From the NCBI GenBank assembly GCA_002794785.1, contig NBBA01000013.1, positions 744,001 to 808,000 on the forward strand: a DNA stretch of 64,000 bases, read 5' to 3'. Origin of the DNA: Coniferiporia sulphurascens (lineage: Eukaryota; Basidiomycota; Agaricomycetes; Hymenochaetales; Hymenochaetaceae). Shown here piece after piece: positions 36,787-49,404 of the stretch. Every line of letters starts with the position of its first letter. Position 1 is the first letter of the stretch. A program made the position numbers and the translations under genes. The notes below the pieces were generated by a model that searched no databases, was not told the DNA's origin, and saw nothing but the letters and a program-made list of their open reading frames with translations.

Positions 36787-39700
36787 GGGGATCGAAAGGA
36801 GAGACTGATGAGTGAATCAGGAGTGCAGACTGAGTGCAAAAAAAGCAAGAGGTCTGGTTGAGTGGAAGTGGCAAAGGAGGCTGCGGCAAACGCGCTATGA
36901 AGGAATTTTGTATGCTGGCTGTCGGGGATAAGGACGGCTAAGCGATGTCGTGCGAGTCGTTGCCGGCGTTGTTGTCGTCGTCGGCGTGTCTAACGGCGGG
37001 GAGACAGACGGCGAAGACAGCGAGCGCGGGGGTGGGTGAGGAGGAGGAAGCTAAGGAGGGAGAATGTGACGGACGAGGTTTTGTCGGTAAAATCAGAATC
37101 GGACCGCCTCGTTTTACCTCGCTTGCCCAATTCGGTATTAATATTCGCGCTTCCGGTCAATTTAGTCCGGATTATATAATTCTTCTTTATTCAAATGCAA
37201 ATATAGGTTGCGCAGCTCCTGCCGTTTTCTCAGGGCTCTATACCACTACGGAAAGGCCAGCGGAAGTCGGGTGTACCTGAAGAATACCTGATAAGAAAAT
37301 CCGGGGCCAAAAAAAGGAGCACAGTCGACGAAAGAAATATATTTGAAGGCAGTAACTGTCACAAGCGTAGCAGCACCGCCGCCGTTCCACGTGTTTCCCC
37401 TGGCGATGCCGACGAGTGTTCCTGACGGCATCGTCTAACACGTAAGCGAAGGTCTAGACGCTGATCCTCTACTGATCGCCGCCGTGTGAGCTCAGTACGG
37501 AAATCCAAATTCGCTTTCCTCTTATCCCGCCCCCGCCGCGTCCTCACCTTTATCGTGCAGGACCCAACAGGAAGGAGAGGGAGCGCATATTTGAGACGTT
37601 TATGTCGGCCAAAGTGAACCACAGGATGAGGAATAGAATATCCGCACTCGGCCATTAGAGGCCGCCACAGACTGCTGCTTGGGACTCCGGTTTGTCCGCT
37701 CCCAGGCGGGACACATCCCCGAAAAATCGATAGGCAAAGCTTGGCCGGCCCTAGCGTGGGCGTAAGTAGCCCTATGTCGGGTTTTTCACAGTCCGTACTC
37801 CAACGCCCCCAATCATCCGCCCAGAGTAGGGTGGCCAAAGTAATAAGCCGCGCTCAAAGCGGAAGATCCGTTCACTCGGCTCGTTCCGGTGCGTTCAAAA
37901 CAGCGATATTATTGGTGCTGACGTCACGCTGTCGATTATTCGCTGCAGATAAACGGGAATTAAAAGCCAATTTTTACCATGTAAAATAAAACTCTGGTTC
38001 CGTGATATTTTTTTAAATTATTATTCTCCCCTGCTATCGCTATCATGTAGTAGTAATCGTTTACATTCGCGGTATTACTTATACCCATGTCGCTCTGGAG
38101 GCTTTTCAGATTTTTGTAACCGTGGCGACTGGTACCATCCGCGGCGTCAACTTCGCTGCGACAAATGTGCGGCTCGCAGCCGCATCACATCACCGGAAAC
38201 ATGTTAGTGATCGTATCCACGAATAGCCCTCACAGCGAGCAAGTTTATTAACCATTGCGGAGCCTTTCCATGCAGAATGTATTCGACTTTCTTCTCTGAA
38301 CAATTCCTTCTTTCATGTCTCACACACACAGTGCCGAAGAAATGCGAGAACGACGCCCACCCTGGCAGGTCCCTATCATTAACCTGACGACAAAGTCCGC
38401 TCGACATCTGTAGCAGCGTAGGGCAGTGTGCTGATGTTGATATGATCACCAATCAACCGTACGTACTTGCCTTCATGTCGACTTTGATGCCTTCGTACCC
38501 GCTATCTTTCTTCCCAGCCCGTTTTAGTGTCTTGCTAGGGTCAATAGACCGCGGTGATGGCGCTCGCGGGAAGGCGCCCCATCGGGTTCTGGTTAGCGCT
38601 TTAAAGTCCGAGAAGGGAACCAGAAGTGGCCTCCTCGCTCCACCATTCTCAATGAAAATCGGCAAAGGAGGGAATTAGGCATTAAAAGGCAGCAAGTACG
38701 CAATCGGCGCGCACCCAGAGGTTCGGGTCATTGAGTTATACGGCAATCTACCTGTGCGTTCGAACGAAGTACCAGATCTCTAGTCGACTTCTGTCAAGCC
38801 TGAGCTTTTGGCAACGGGATCAGACATCAGACAGATATGCGTGCCGCCGCAGCGCCGTCGTCGGCGGAGTGTCCACATCTGCCTAGTTGAACAGCAAGCG
38901 CGCTAACGTGGGACAGTGAGTGTATACCATCCATTTCCATTAGATGGCTTATCAAACAGGACGAATGCAATGCGAGACAGTGGCATTTTCATCGTAATAG
39001 ACGCCCTCCATGAGGAAAGGGCGTGTCTCCCGCGAATGGTAACGACTCCTGTCTGGCACATCAATTGCCTCAAGCGCTCCCTTGTTGGAGGTCAACGGCT
39101 GCTTGCGTGTCGGTCCCCCAGCCCCAGCACGCAGAATTGAACATTTGAAGATCTAGGTTGCAGTTCGAGGCCGGCTTATTCCGCCAAGGTTCCGATATTT
39201 TGCCTTCCTAAGCATGAAAATACAGATGATACGAGCCTATCCTTATCCTTACGTATCATTTGTTGCGAACAGGTCATGTCGAGTCGACAAATGGACAAGA
39301 GCCCGAGTGATAGGCGCCAGTGTCAAACAACGGGATGGCTGAAGCGTGGATGGATGTGGATGAGACACAAACAGCATATACGCAGACGTAGTAAGATCGG
39401 TCGAGTGATCCAAAGAGAAGAAGCGTATATACAGTTTCTCAGAGACAGCGAGGGAGCACTTCAGGTCCGCAGCCAGCCGCGTGTGCCTTGCGCGTCTCAT
39501 TAAGCTGAGCCTTGTCTGGTCGATGTCGAAGGCCACGGGAGTATTGTTAGAGGCGGAGATGCCCCCGCAGGTGACGTGAGTAGGTCAATAGCGGATACGG
39601 GAGACCTCCGCAGGCTGATCAGATATCGTAGAACTGGGAAAAGAGGCCGCTCGTTTCGACGAATAGGAGCGCGGTTGAAGTAAGAGAGGACATGAGGACG

Positions 39701-40386
39701 AATAAAAGGAAAGGAGTAAAGTTTGTGTTATCAGAGTTGGTTGCAATCGCAAAGGCACATATCTGAAACGGGGCATGGCAACGGTGCGGCCACTGCGGCA
39801 ACGGCTGACGCCGCTATAGCTGATTCCCGCATACCACCTACAGTCCTCGGGGAAGACAATTAATTATGCGTTCCCCGCAGACATTAGAGCAGACAGGAAG
39901 AAAGAGAATCCGAGCCTCGTCCTGCTGACAGAAAACAACAGGCGCGAACAAAAAGGTCGAGGCGGCGGACAATTGTACTTGCAGTGACCCGGTACACACG
40001 GGCGCATGTAGCTATTCGTAGTGTTTATACACATCTCTCATCGCCTTGTACTTTGTCCCCATCCTCCCCGTCGCCCTCGACGACATCTAAGACCTCTTAG
40101 ATCCATCTACGTCGTCGTCCATTCCCGACATCTCTCTTCCTGCTGGTTACCAGCCTCTTCCCAATTCGCCCGGTCCCGTAGAGCCTCGTCGTCAGCGTAA
40201 ACTGGTCCATCTGATTTGTGCTGAGCCTCATCTGTAACCCTTCTAAATCCTTTGCCTCGACAACAAATCGACGACGACGACGACAACTGTCCCCCGAGCT
40301 GGCTTGTGCTTTTCTTTCCTGACGACTGCCAGTACAGGCCTTAGCAAATTGAAGCGTCTCCCAGCAGCAACTGCATCCAGCCTTAC
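36787..40386. other. 3.6-kb divergent intergenic region, no gene supported
   Basis: Upstream regions of the glucan synthase (-) and the MAPKKK (+). The longest open frames are under 160 codons and lack domains. Pyrimidine-rich sequence from about 40020 to 40386 looks like the 5' UTR of the MAPKKK. Nothing else can be called. Confidence 0.45.
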
Positions 40387-43300
40387 ATGACCGCACTCGC
40401 CCCCTCCACGGTGGCTTTGGCGGGGCCCTCGCAGCCGCCTTCCCAGTCTTCCTCACCTGCTTCGCCCACGGCAGGCTTCTCTGCAGCCCAGCAGGCTGCC
40501 GTAAAGTCTGTCCAGTCGCATTTTCGCTCTGGCGGGGGCTCGTCCCGCCCTAGCACGCCCGTCGGCGGGAACACCATCAATGGCAACAATGGCAACGGCA
40601 ATGGCAGCACCAATGGTACTAACGGCAGTAACGGTAGCGCGGGCCCGCCACTCGAGCCACCGCCGGGCATATCGTATACAGAGTTCCTCAAGACATGGGG
40701 TGACGCGCACGTCGCGCGCTGGCTCGCTGCGCTCGACCCTCACGGAAAATGCGCTGCGCATGCTCACGCGTTTCGTGACGCGGACGTGCGGGGCGGCGTC
40801 CTGCTCGATCTCGACCAGGCGAGCCTTCGCGAGATTGGCGTCGCGAGCATCGGCGACCGCATCCGCATCCTTAATGCCGTCAAAGCGCTCCGTATGCGTT
40901 GTAGCGCCCGTGCAGCCTCCGTGTACGGCGGCCACGCGCAGGGCGCGAGCGTAAGTAGCATCACAAGCAGCAACGGGAGCGGTGGACACCCTGCACACCA
41001 GAGTCCAAAGGTCACCGTCAACGGCACAGAGCACGTCGACTTCCCGCGTACGCTTTCTCCTCAGAACCAGCATGCCCACCACCGCAATCGCATGCGCCCC
41101 GCGCCCCTGCAACTGCGCAACGCATCCCAGGCGGACCTTCCACGTCTCATCCGTGATCCTGTATCTATGCCTGATTCTGCTCGCTCGACGACCCCGTTAC
41201 GCCCGCTCCCGCTTCCCAATAATCAGATACCATCATCTGCGACCACAACGCCCTTACCGACCGTGTCTTCACACTCTTCGTCAGGTCCTGGCACAGGCAG
41301 GCAGCACCTGCCGCCTTTGCCTCCGCCTCCTCGCACGATGCCTCCGTTACCTCCCTCGGGTGGCACTCCATCACGCAGCCAGGCGCCCCGCTTGCACGCC
41401 ATTGCCGCGCAACAAGCCGCTGGTAGACGCACACCTACCCAAATTGACGTGTCTCCTCACTACGCACTGCCGTCCGTGCCCGGGGTATCGCAAACCCAAA
41501 ACCAGAACCAGCCACCGATACAGACACCAACGCAGGCGCAGAACCCCACGCTCCTCACGCCGGGGGCAAGCACAGCGGGCTCGGGCGCAGGTACACCAGG
41601 CGGGTGGAAAGGTGAATATGGCCTGCCTTCGGGCCCACGTCCAGGGAATGCTACTTCACGCGCGACTAGCCCACTGCCAAGTTATGGACGTCGCTCCCCC
41701 GCCAATTCACACGCAAAGGCTCCAAGTTTCTCTGCAACGGCGTCTGCATCGCAGGTCAAGAATGTTCAGCGCCCTAATACGAGCGGCGGTCACCCTTACG
41801 CAACGGCGGGCACGTCCAATACTACGTCCGGCTCAGATTCAAGGTCAGGCGCAGGAGGGGGTACGAGCACCCTTCAGCCGCCGCAGAGTGGTCCTGCGCT
41901 GGTTCTGTCACCCATTGCAGAGTCATTCCTCTCACAGTCGCTGGCGACGCCGACAATCTCGCCGCCCACCGCAAGCTTGTCTTCATCTACAACGTCACTC
42001 TCTGGACCGGCTTCTGCCGGATCCTCGAATACGGGCTCCGGCTCCGGCTCCGGTTCTTCCGCGCCGGCGTCCGCTTACCACGTCGGGCGCGGTCCGTTCC
42101 GGCCGGCGACGCCGTCGTCCGCACATGCAGGCGCGCCGACGCTCGTTGATTTGCGTCGGCGGCTCGTGCGCTTCCTACTCGCGGAAGATGGGCACAGCGC
42201 GATGGTCGATGTCGCTGACTGCCCCAACGGCGTCGAGTTGCTCGAGCGCGTACTGAAGAAATTCGGCAAGCTCGGCGCCTCGGCGGGCGATACCTGCGAG
42301 CACGTCAGCTCGGACGAGGGTGGACTCAGCATTGACGGTTGGGCTGTATATCTTGACTGGGGTCAGGGTCAGGAAGATGGGCCTGGTTGGTTTCTTTTTT
42401 ATTCCTACTTGTCTATTCAATCGTTTACTGATAAATCTACAGCGAAAGCCTTGCGAGAAGCCGAGCTTCTCTCGCTATGCTCTGTAGGACCAGACCACCC
42501 CGTACGCGAGCATGGTCTCACCGTCCGCAGGACAGGCAAGCCACGGCGCCAGAAAGCCCTCCAGCAGATCTTTGGTGATGTCCCATTAAACTCGCCACAC
42601 TCTCCGGGAGCCACCGCGACGGACGAGGACAACACGCACTTTGGGAGCTCTAGCGTGATGTTCCCGCGCGCGCTTACACCGAGCCAGGAGAAGGAGCTGC
42701 GTAACACGAAGCGTGCGAGCTCGATCAGTGTACTCAGTGGGCTTGGTGTACGCGACCCTGAGCGCGTGCTCGACCCGACATCGTTGTCTGCCGATCGCGA
42801 CTGGGACAACAGAGATAGGGATAGGGGTGTGGACAGAGACAAGGAGCCACACACGCCCGCAGCAAATGGAAAGAGCCCATCCGCGTCGTCGTTCGCAGGC
42901 AAGATCCGTACGTTCCTCGGCCAGCGCCCGCCGTCTGAGCTTATCGCGACGCACCTGCCTGCATACTTCCCGTACACTCAGCCGAAAGTCCTGCGCCGTA
43001 CTGTGCGCCAATCAATGCGCTTCAGCAGCGTCGCGGGCCGACGCGACAGCGCGATCTCCGTCTCACAGCTCGCAAAGCGTGCGAGCCGCCGCGTCTCCAC
43101 TGCTACGCGCGCAAGCGCCTCACCATACCGTATGAGCACCGCGTCGCTCCCGCCGCCACCCGTTCCAGAGAAGGGCGCGTCGTCTGTGGAAGATCCCCCG
43201 CGCATGTCGCTATCGACGTCAGACGGACAGTCAGTAGACATTGGCAGCGATGAGGAGGAGAGGGACAAGCCTTCAACGCCCCATTTACTTCCGCCAGTCA

Positions 43301-44885
43301 CGTTCCCGAGCGAGTCATTCGCGGACTCTTTCCACAGCGTCACAGGTACCGGCGCTAGCAGTACGACTGCGTTGGGCGCCGCCTCGACTGCAGGTGCAGA
43401 GACGTCAGGCGCTCGTTCGGGCCCCACGCCATCGATCTCGCGCACAGCGTCAAACGCGTCTCGGCGCATCAGCTATATGTCCGAGTTACGCGCGCGGCGC
43501 GACCGCTCGGACACGGCAAGCATGCTCACGGTCGATGAGATCACCGCGGAAGTCGAGAATCGGCGCAAGAGTACCGTAGCGAGTGTCAAGTCGACGGAGA
43601 GCAGCGATGTCCCCGAGGGTTTGACAGTTACCGAGGAACCTAATGAGCTCGACGAAGACAGCGAGAACTTTGAGATGATTGAAGGTGAGGACGAGATCGA
43701 TGAGGAGGAGGACGAATTGGAAGACGAGGAAGACGAGGAGGATGATGATATGGAAGAAGACGACGATGAAGAGACGCTTGCAGACGAGGACGACGATGCA
43801 CCCGTCAAGGCAACAGGAGGTCAGGATCGCAGTCTTAACTTGTTTTATGTTGCCCCTCTAACCCCATCTCCAGGAAAGCGCGGCACCAAATGGATCCGAG
43901 GCGCGCTCATCGGCGCCGGCTCGTTCGGAAGCGTGTATCTCGGTATGGATGCAATGAACGGGCTTCTCATGGCCGTGAAACAGGTCGAGCTGCCGACGGG
44001 CACAGGTCCGAACGAGCAGCGCAAGAAAAGCATGCTCGACGCTCTCGAACGCGAAATCGACCTGCTGCGCGAGTTACAGCATGACAACATTGTGCAGTAC
44101 CTCGACTCATCCTCTGACGATACGCACCTGAACATTTTTCTCGAGTACGTGCCTGGTGGATCTGTCACCGCTTTGCTGCGCAGCTACGGTGCGTTCGAGG
44201 AGGCGTTGTGTCGCCATTTCGTGCGTCAGATCCTCCAGGGACTTGAATATTTACACTCGCGCGACATCATCCACCGCGACATTAAGGGCGCGAACATTCT
44301 TGTTGACAACAAGGGTGGCATCAAGATCTCGGATTTCGGTATCTCCAAAAAGGTAGAAGAAAGTGCGTGTCTGAGCTTTCTCCGCTGGTCTATTCACGAT
44401 ACTAATGATGTCCCTATAGCTTTCCTTGGCAGCGGTGCGCGCGTCCACCGCCCTTCTCTTCAGGGCTCCGTCTACTGGATGGCGCCAGAGGTCGTTAAGC
44501 AAATCACTCACACGCGCAAGGCAGACATCTGGAGCGTTGGCTGTCTAGTCGTCGAGATGCTTACCGGCAATCACCCCTACCCGACACTCAACCAGATGCA
44601 GGCCATCTTTAAGGTACGCTGACATCCACGCGCCCACAGGTGTCCTCAACTAACCGATTGTCCGCTTGTCCACAGATCGGCTCATCCGCGAAACCCACGA
44701 TCCCGTCTGATATCTCGCCTGAGGCGGAGGATTTCCTCCAGAAAACATTTGAGGTCAAGCATGAGGAGCGCCCAGATGCAGATCAGCTTTTGCTGCACCC
44801 GTGGATTGTCAAGGGCCCGTCACCTGCACCAACCTCGACCTCCAAGCCCGCGTCGACAAAAACAAAGACTACCAAGTCATCGTGA
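40387..44885 (+). CDS. STE11: MAP kinase kinase kinase of the Ste11/Byr2 family
   Basis: Four exons (40387-42385, 42443-44362, 44420-44613, 44676-44885) give 1,440 aa. A low-complexity N/G/S/P leader is followed by a SAM domain (residues about 95-160; [38 protein letters not shown]), a long Ser/Pro/Thr linker, a Ras-association-like region (about 580-660; [20 protein letters not shown]), an acidic tract ([18 protein letters not shown]) and a C-terminal kinase (about 1150-1420). Kinase motifs are complete: [62 protein letters not shown]. It activates a MAPKK in mating, filamentous growth or osmotic signalling. The first and second introns are each 57 bp and stop-free in frame. Confidence 0.93.
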
Positions 44886-45398
44886 TGAACTTTAGTAATA
44901 ACGCCCAATCATGATTTTTTTTTCTAATCAACTTCGTATTCGATAGAATCCCCTTCGAGTCCGCTCGCAGTATTTCGTGTATTTCTTAAATCCTTTTCTT
45001 TTCTTTTTTTAACCTCACGACCATTTTCTTCCTCTATTTTCTTGGTCTCGGTCTCACTTGGTGGAAATAAGTATTTTCTCAAATGCCCTGTCTTCTGCCA
45101 TGATACGCCCCATAATTTCCTGTCCTGTCTCACAACATCGTATACATTTACTCTTCACATAGCAGCTTTCCGATTTCAGCTCCAATTACAAGAAATCGTA
45201 ATCATTTTGTATCCGGGTCGATCGCGCTAGACGCCTGGTATGGACCTGGCCTGATCCAATCTACCACCGCAGCCTGTTGTCCGCCCCATTCCACCATACC
45301 AATAATGTCTGCATGTATCTTGTTGCATCACGGAACGCAATCAAATAATGTTTATATCACCATAAATCGACCTAATAGCAGTGTCGACTCTCCCGACC
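44886..45398. other. Convergent 3' intergenic region
   Basis: 3' flanks of the MAPKKK (+) and TRM1 (-), with T-rich tracts near 44915 and 45000. No gene seen. Confidence 0.5.
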
Positions 45399-47919
45399 TC
45401 AGCGAACCTCGCCGCCATCACGCTTGCGCTTCCCTGTTGCGCGTGTCCCGGGACCCCAGTTCGGCGTGGGGTTCTGCTGGTAGCGTACGAGCTTGACCTT
45501 CGACGATTGCGTCACGGTGTCCGGATGGTGCGAAAAGTTGGCTTCAAACCTGTGGTTGATTAATCATTCGCATTTACAAATTGCGGCTATAGTTAGAGGG
45601 GGACAATAAGGCCAACACGAGGAGCCCGGAGAAACGCACCTCGGTTGCTTCTCATGCAAATGGTGCGACGGTGACTTCTCAGAGATGCTTTCCGGCTTAA
45701 CTGGATGTGTCTTCACCCACCCACGGAAGACGTCGTGGACGTCCTGCCGAGTCGCAGTCGTCTTGATCGACCCTGCTAATGCGTGCGAACGCGAGATCGC
45801 GAAGCCAGCGTGTAGCAGTGCGTTTCTGAACAATTAAGAGAGAGGCACAAGGTTAAATCGAGATTCAAGAAGCAAATGGGGAAAAGTAAAGCACGATGTC
45901 TCTTCCAACGATGGCGATACACAATGAAAGAGTCCCGCCATGCGGCCCGGCGTAAAGTAGAAAGGTGTGTCTAATTCCTGTTCAAGTGATCATTCGGCGG
46001 TTAATGCCAGAACGATAGGTAGGCATACTTGCGCACCTCCTTAGCGACGGTAACCATTCCCTTCATCCGCGGTGAGGTGCCGTACATAGACTCATTCGCC
46101 TCGACGTGCGCAAGCACCTCACCCGCGAAGTCTTTGTCATGAATCGGACCGGACCACATAGGTCCCGCGACCTGGAATTCAAATGAAGAAAGGTCGGCAT
46201 TCTGAGAGTCAACCAGTACGAGAGCACGCACATGCAGGGCACTGTCACATTCGGGGCATTTGTCACCTACTGGCGGTCCGGCTTTCTGCTTGTACAGAAG
46301 GTTCACCTGGCCAGAGTTTTCTGAGACCTTTTCCATAATCTTTCCGAGCGGCTGCTCGTAGAACGATTGGCATCCAGAGCAAACGTAGTACGTCGAAGTC
46401 TTGCTAACAAATCAAAATTAGCTCAGAACTGAAAGCCGCTAGTGCACCTTGCAAGTTTACTCAAAGGTTTGGAACGTACCTCGCCGTCTTTTTCACCTCT
46501 GAAGGTCCACTTTGTATACGAATAAATAGACGAACGTAGAAATCAATTGATAAAGATAGGAGCGGTTGGATATAACGTCCGTAACGGGCGGCAGAGGTAG
46601 AAACGGTGTGAAGAACAAGACGAAGAGCCTGTGAAGGACGTTGAGCAAGTAAGGATTTGGTCAGCACCGAAAAACCTACAGCCTCATGACAATATTCCGC
46701 CTTGACAGGAATTCCCCCGTAATTTGAATAACTTATGGAAGACGGAATATAAGTGAGATACATGCATATATGCTCGTGGCGATGAACATACCATTTTTCG
46801 GGGTAGTTATTCGTTGCGAGGACGGTCATATCAGTGCAAGTTACGCAAAGAAGACCTGTATATAACCATTAATATTGAGTACAACATATTTGTGGATTAG
46901 ACGTACCTCCATCGTTCACACATTGAATTGCGGCATCGATGAATGGTGCAGCAGTCCCGTACGGGTCCAAGTCAACACAGTCGACGCGTAATCGATCAGC
47001 ACGATGGGAATACATGAGTGCGCTTTTTTCGGAGCCACATTAGCAAACTCCCAGCAACGAGCCTTTTCATTAACCCACCATGCGTCCCCTTCATTGATTC
47101 TGACTTTTGCGCTTTTCTTGTCCTGGACGGTCTGGCCGTTTTCTGCGTTCTCAACTTTCACGTCCTGGCCATCTTCAATGGAAGAATCGGGCCGCCCGCC
47201 GAGCTCGTTAAGCTCAACGTTCCGCCTTATGGCTTCAACGGCTGCTGGTGAGAGATCGTTTGCAATCACATACCTGCCGTCCCCGAAAGTGAGTGCATAA
47301 TCCGATAACCACAGGAGGATAAATGACCTACTTCACGAGGGGGATTTCCTTCGCATAACGAATTGCACGCAAACCCGTAGCTGAGAGCGCCTCAAGGAGA
47401 GCAAAGCGATGCGGATGATACTGTCCGAGTATCAGTATCGATTAATCGTTCGCGATGATTACCCGTGACATACCGTTGCTATTTTACCAGCAGCTTCCTC
47501 AGTTCCAGTCTCAGGGACGGTTTCTGAAGGTACCGATGGAGTATCCCCTTCATTCGCGGTATCTGCCGGGACATCGTCCATCTCGACTATTCTTCTCAGT
47601 CACCAAAGCCAACGTCCGAAGTAGACAACACAAACTCACCTTTCGCCTTCTTCCTTCCCTTACTCTTTTTCATCCTCCCCTCACCCGCAGCCGAGCGTTC
47701 GGCGCGCTCCTTCCACTTCTTCTCCTTCGCTGCGTTGAGTTGCTCTGACCATACACGGATGCACGCGACGCTCATGTCGCGGTTGAATTCCTGCACCGGA
47801 TTAAGGAACGCCTCATCGGTAGCGGGCAGCAGGATGCGCGCAGTGTTCTCTGTGTGCAGCGTGAAGCCCTCTGGAATTTCCGGGAGTGTCACGGGCAGGG
47901 ACGCTAACGTGCTCGACAT
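45399..47919 (-). CDS. TRM1: tRNA (guanine26-N2)-dimethyltransferase Trm1
   Basis: Starts at ATG 47919 ([18 protein letters not shown]). Family motifs in order: [20 protein letters not shown] (residues about 42-61); a lysine-rich insert ([11 protein letters not shown]); [20 protein letters not shown], the SAM-binding and acidic-strand segment; [14 protein letters not shown] near 46800; [13 protein letters not shown] and [18 protein letters not shown]; a cysteine-rich zinc-binding block ([10 protein letters not shown] and DKCPECDSA); [18 protein letters not shown]; and C-terminal [20 protein letters not shown] and [11 protein letters not shown]. It methylates G26 of cytosolic and mitochondrial tRNAs using SAM. 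The last exon begins about 45550 and the protein ends [10 protein letters not shown] with TGA at 45399. Middle exon borders are only partly resolved. Confidence 0.9.
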
Positions 47920-48221
47920 GGTTGAGTGAGGGCGGCGTCGACGAAATATATACAAGGGGACGGCCCTCAAACCACGGAAAACAAGTAAAGCGGACGTGAC
48001 TGGAATTTTCGAGCGTAGTATGTGGCCTCTCGTTAAGGCGAAGATCTGCACCAGCCTTTCACAAAACGCGAGCGCGTATGTAATAAATGATTACTAATAT
48101 CAAACCCAGGCAACAGAATCCACAAATCCTTTTAAGGCGAATTATCATTTCATCCAATAACAGAAACAGTACATGGGCATATCAATACAGAGTGAGACAA
48201 GAGACACCAACAAACCACCGT
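47920..48221. promoter_or_regulatory. TRM1 upstream region
   Basis: 302 bp between the H2B stop and the TRM1 ATG on the minus strand; it must hold the TRM1 promoter and the H2B 3' UTR. No clear element seen. Confidence 0.4.
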
Positions 48222-48904
48222 CTACTTCGCCCCGGCAGAGAACTCTGCATCGCACATCAGAAACAGGGCACCATTAGTTGATAGGGGAAAACTCACTTGT
48301 GACAGACTTCGTGCCCTCAGAGATGGCGTGCTTGGCCAATTCACCGGGAAGAATGAGCCGCACGGACGTCTGAATCTCGCGCGAAGAGATGGTCGACTTC
48401 TTCGAGTACGATGCGAGCTCTGATCCCAGTTTCAATATCATAACCGTGGCACAACAACTATAAATGACTCACTGGAAGCCTCGGAAGCAATGCGCTCAAA
48501 GATGTCGTTAACGAACGAGTTGAGAATGGCCATAGCCTTGTTCGAGATACCCGTGTCGGGGTGCACCTGCTTAAGCACTAATGGTTGATATAGTCAGTCC
48601 CGCACAAGCGGCGTCCCTGAAACCTGACAAAAGGCAAGGGACGAAGTCCAATAAAGTACACACCCTTATAGATATATGAACTGTATGTCTCCTTGCGGAC
48701 CTTCCTACGCTTCTTCTTCTCGTCGCCCGCGCCTCCTGAGCTCTTCTTCGCAGTCTTCTTCGCTGCCTTGTCGGCCGTGGTCTTAGCAGGCGCTTTCGAG
48801 GCAGTAGAGGCCGGAGCCTTCCCGGCGGTTGAAGCGGGCTGAAACATCTGTCAGATACATTGCTAGGTGGCCTCAAAAGGCAGACAACCCACTTTAGGAG
48901 CCAT
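48222..48904 (-). CDS. Histone H2B
   Basis: Five exons (48904-48893, 48838-48664, 48577-48473, 48419-48297, 48244-48222) give 145 aa. The N-terminal tail is basic and alanine-rich ([20 protein letters not shown]), followed by the histone fold: [71 protein letters not shown] and [20 protein letters not shown]. The lysine of AISEGTK VTK, the monoubiquitination site in fungi, is present. The second exon has two in-frame acceptors 9 bp apart (after 48848 or after 48839); the downstream one gives the canonical MAPKPAS. It is part of the nucleosome core. No H2A partner gene lies beside it. Confidence 0.95.
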
Positions 48905-49404
48905 TGAGACCGTTCAGTTGTATGAGGAGTGGCTTATGAGTGCACTAAGTGGGTCAAAACAACTTTCAGAACATTTCTCTCCATACAACAATGCATTACG
49001 AGGTAATACGTACAGTTCGAAACGCGAAAACAAGTCAAGAGCAATTCACGACACGGAGGGCGGTGAGGTGATGGTAGAAGGAAAGGAGAATGGGCTCGGT
49101 CGTCGTGCCTCCGGAATCCTTTATAGCAAACCTCGTGAGAACAAAACAGAGACCACGTGATATGTCAAGGCGCGTCGCGACGCGCTTACATTAGCCGCTC
49201 GGAAGTTGGCCACCAAAATAAGCACTGCATAAACAGTGTACTTGGTGTCCCGGACGCAAGGACAAGTATCGTCAGGTCAAGCCAGTGCTGTAATAAATCT
49301 TACAACTATCACCTAAAATTTAAGTGACAAGCATTTTCTTTCTACAGTATGTACAAGTCCCCTATTCTTTCGTCTTCCCCCGATTCTATGCACTCTTCCC
49401 GAGA
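48905..49404. promoter_or_regulatory. H2B promoter region
   Basis: 500 bp between the MocA oxidoreductase stop and the H2B ATG, both on the minus strand. TATAAA on the minus strand at 49120-49125 is the best core promoter candidate, about 215 bp before the ATG. No other gene seen. Confidence 0.4.

Noticed and set aside
37281..40000. Possible small genes in the 3.6-kb intergenic region
   Set aside because: Frames of 60-160 codons on both strands with no domain, no spliced continuation and no protein-like composition.
40453..43808. Long antisense and alternative frames within the MAPKKK gene
   Set aside because: GC-rich low-complexity coding sequence keeps other frames open; the kinase frame alone has domains and consistent splicing.
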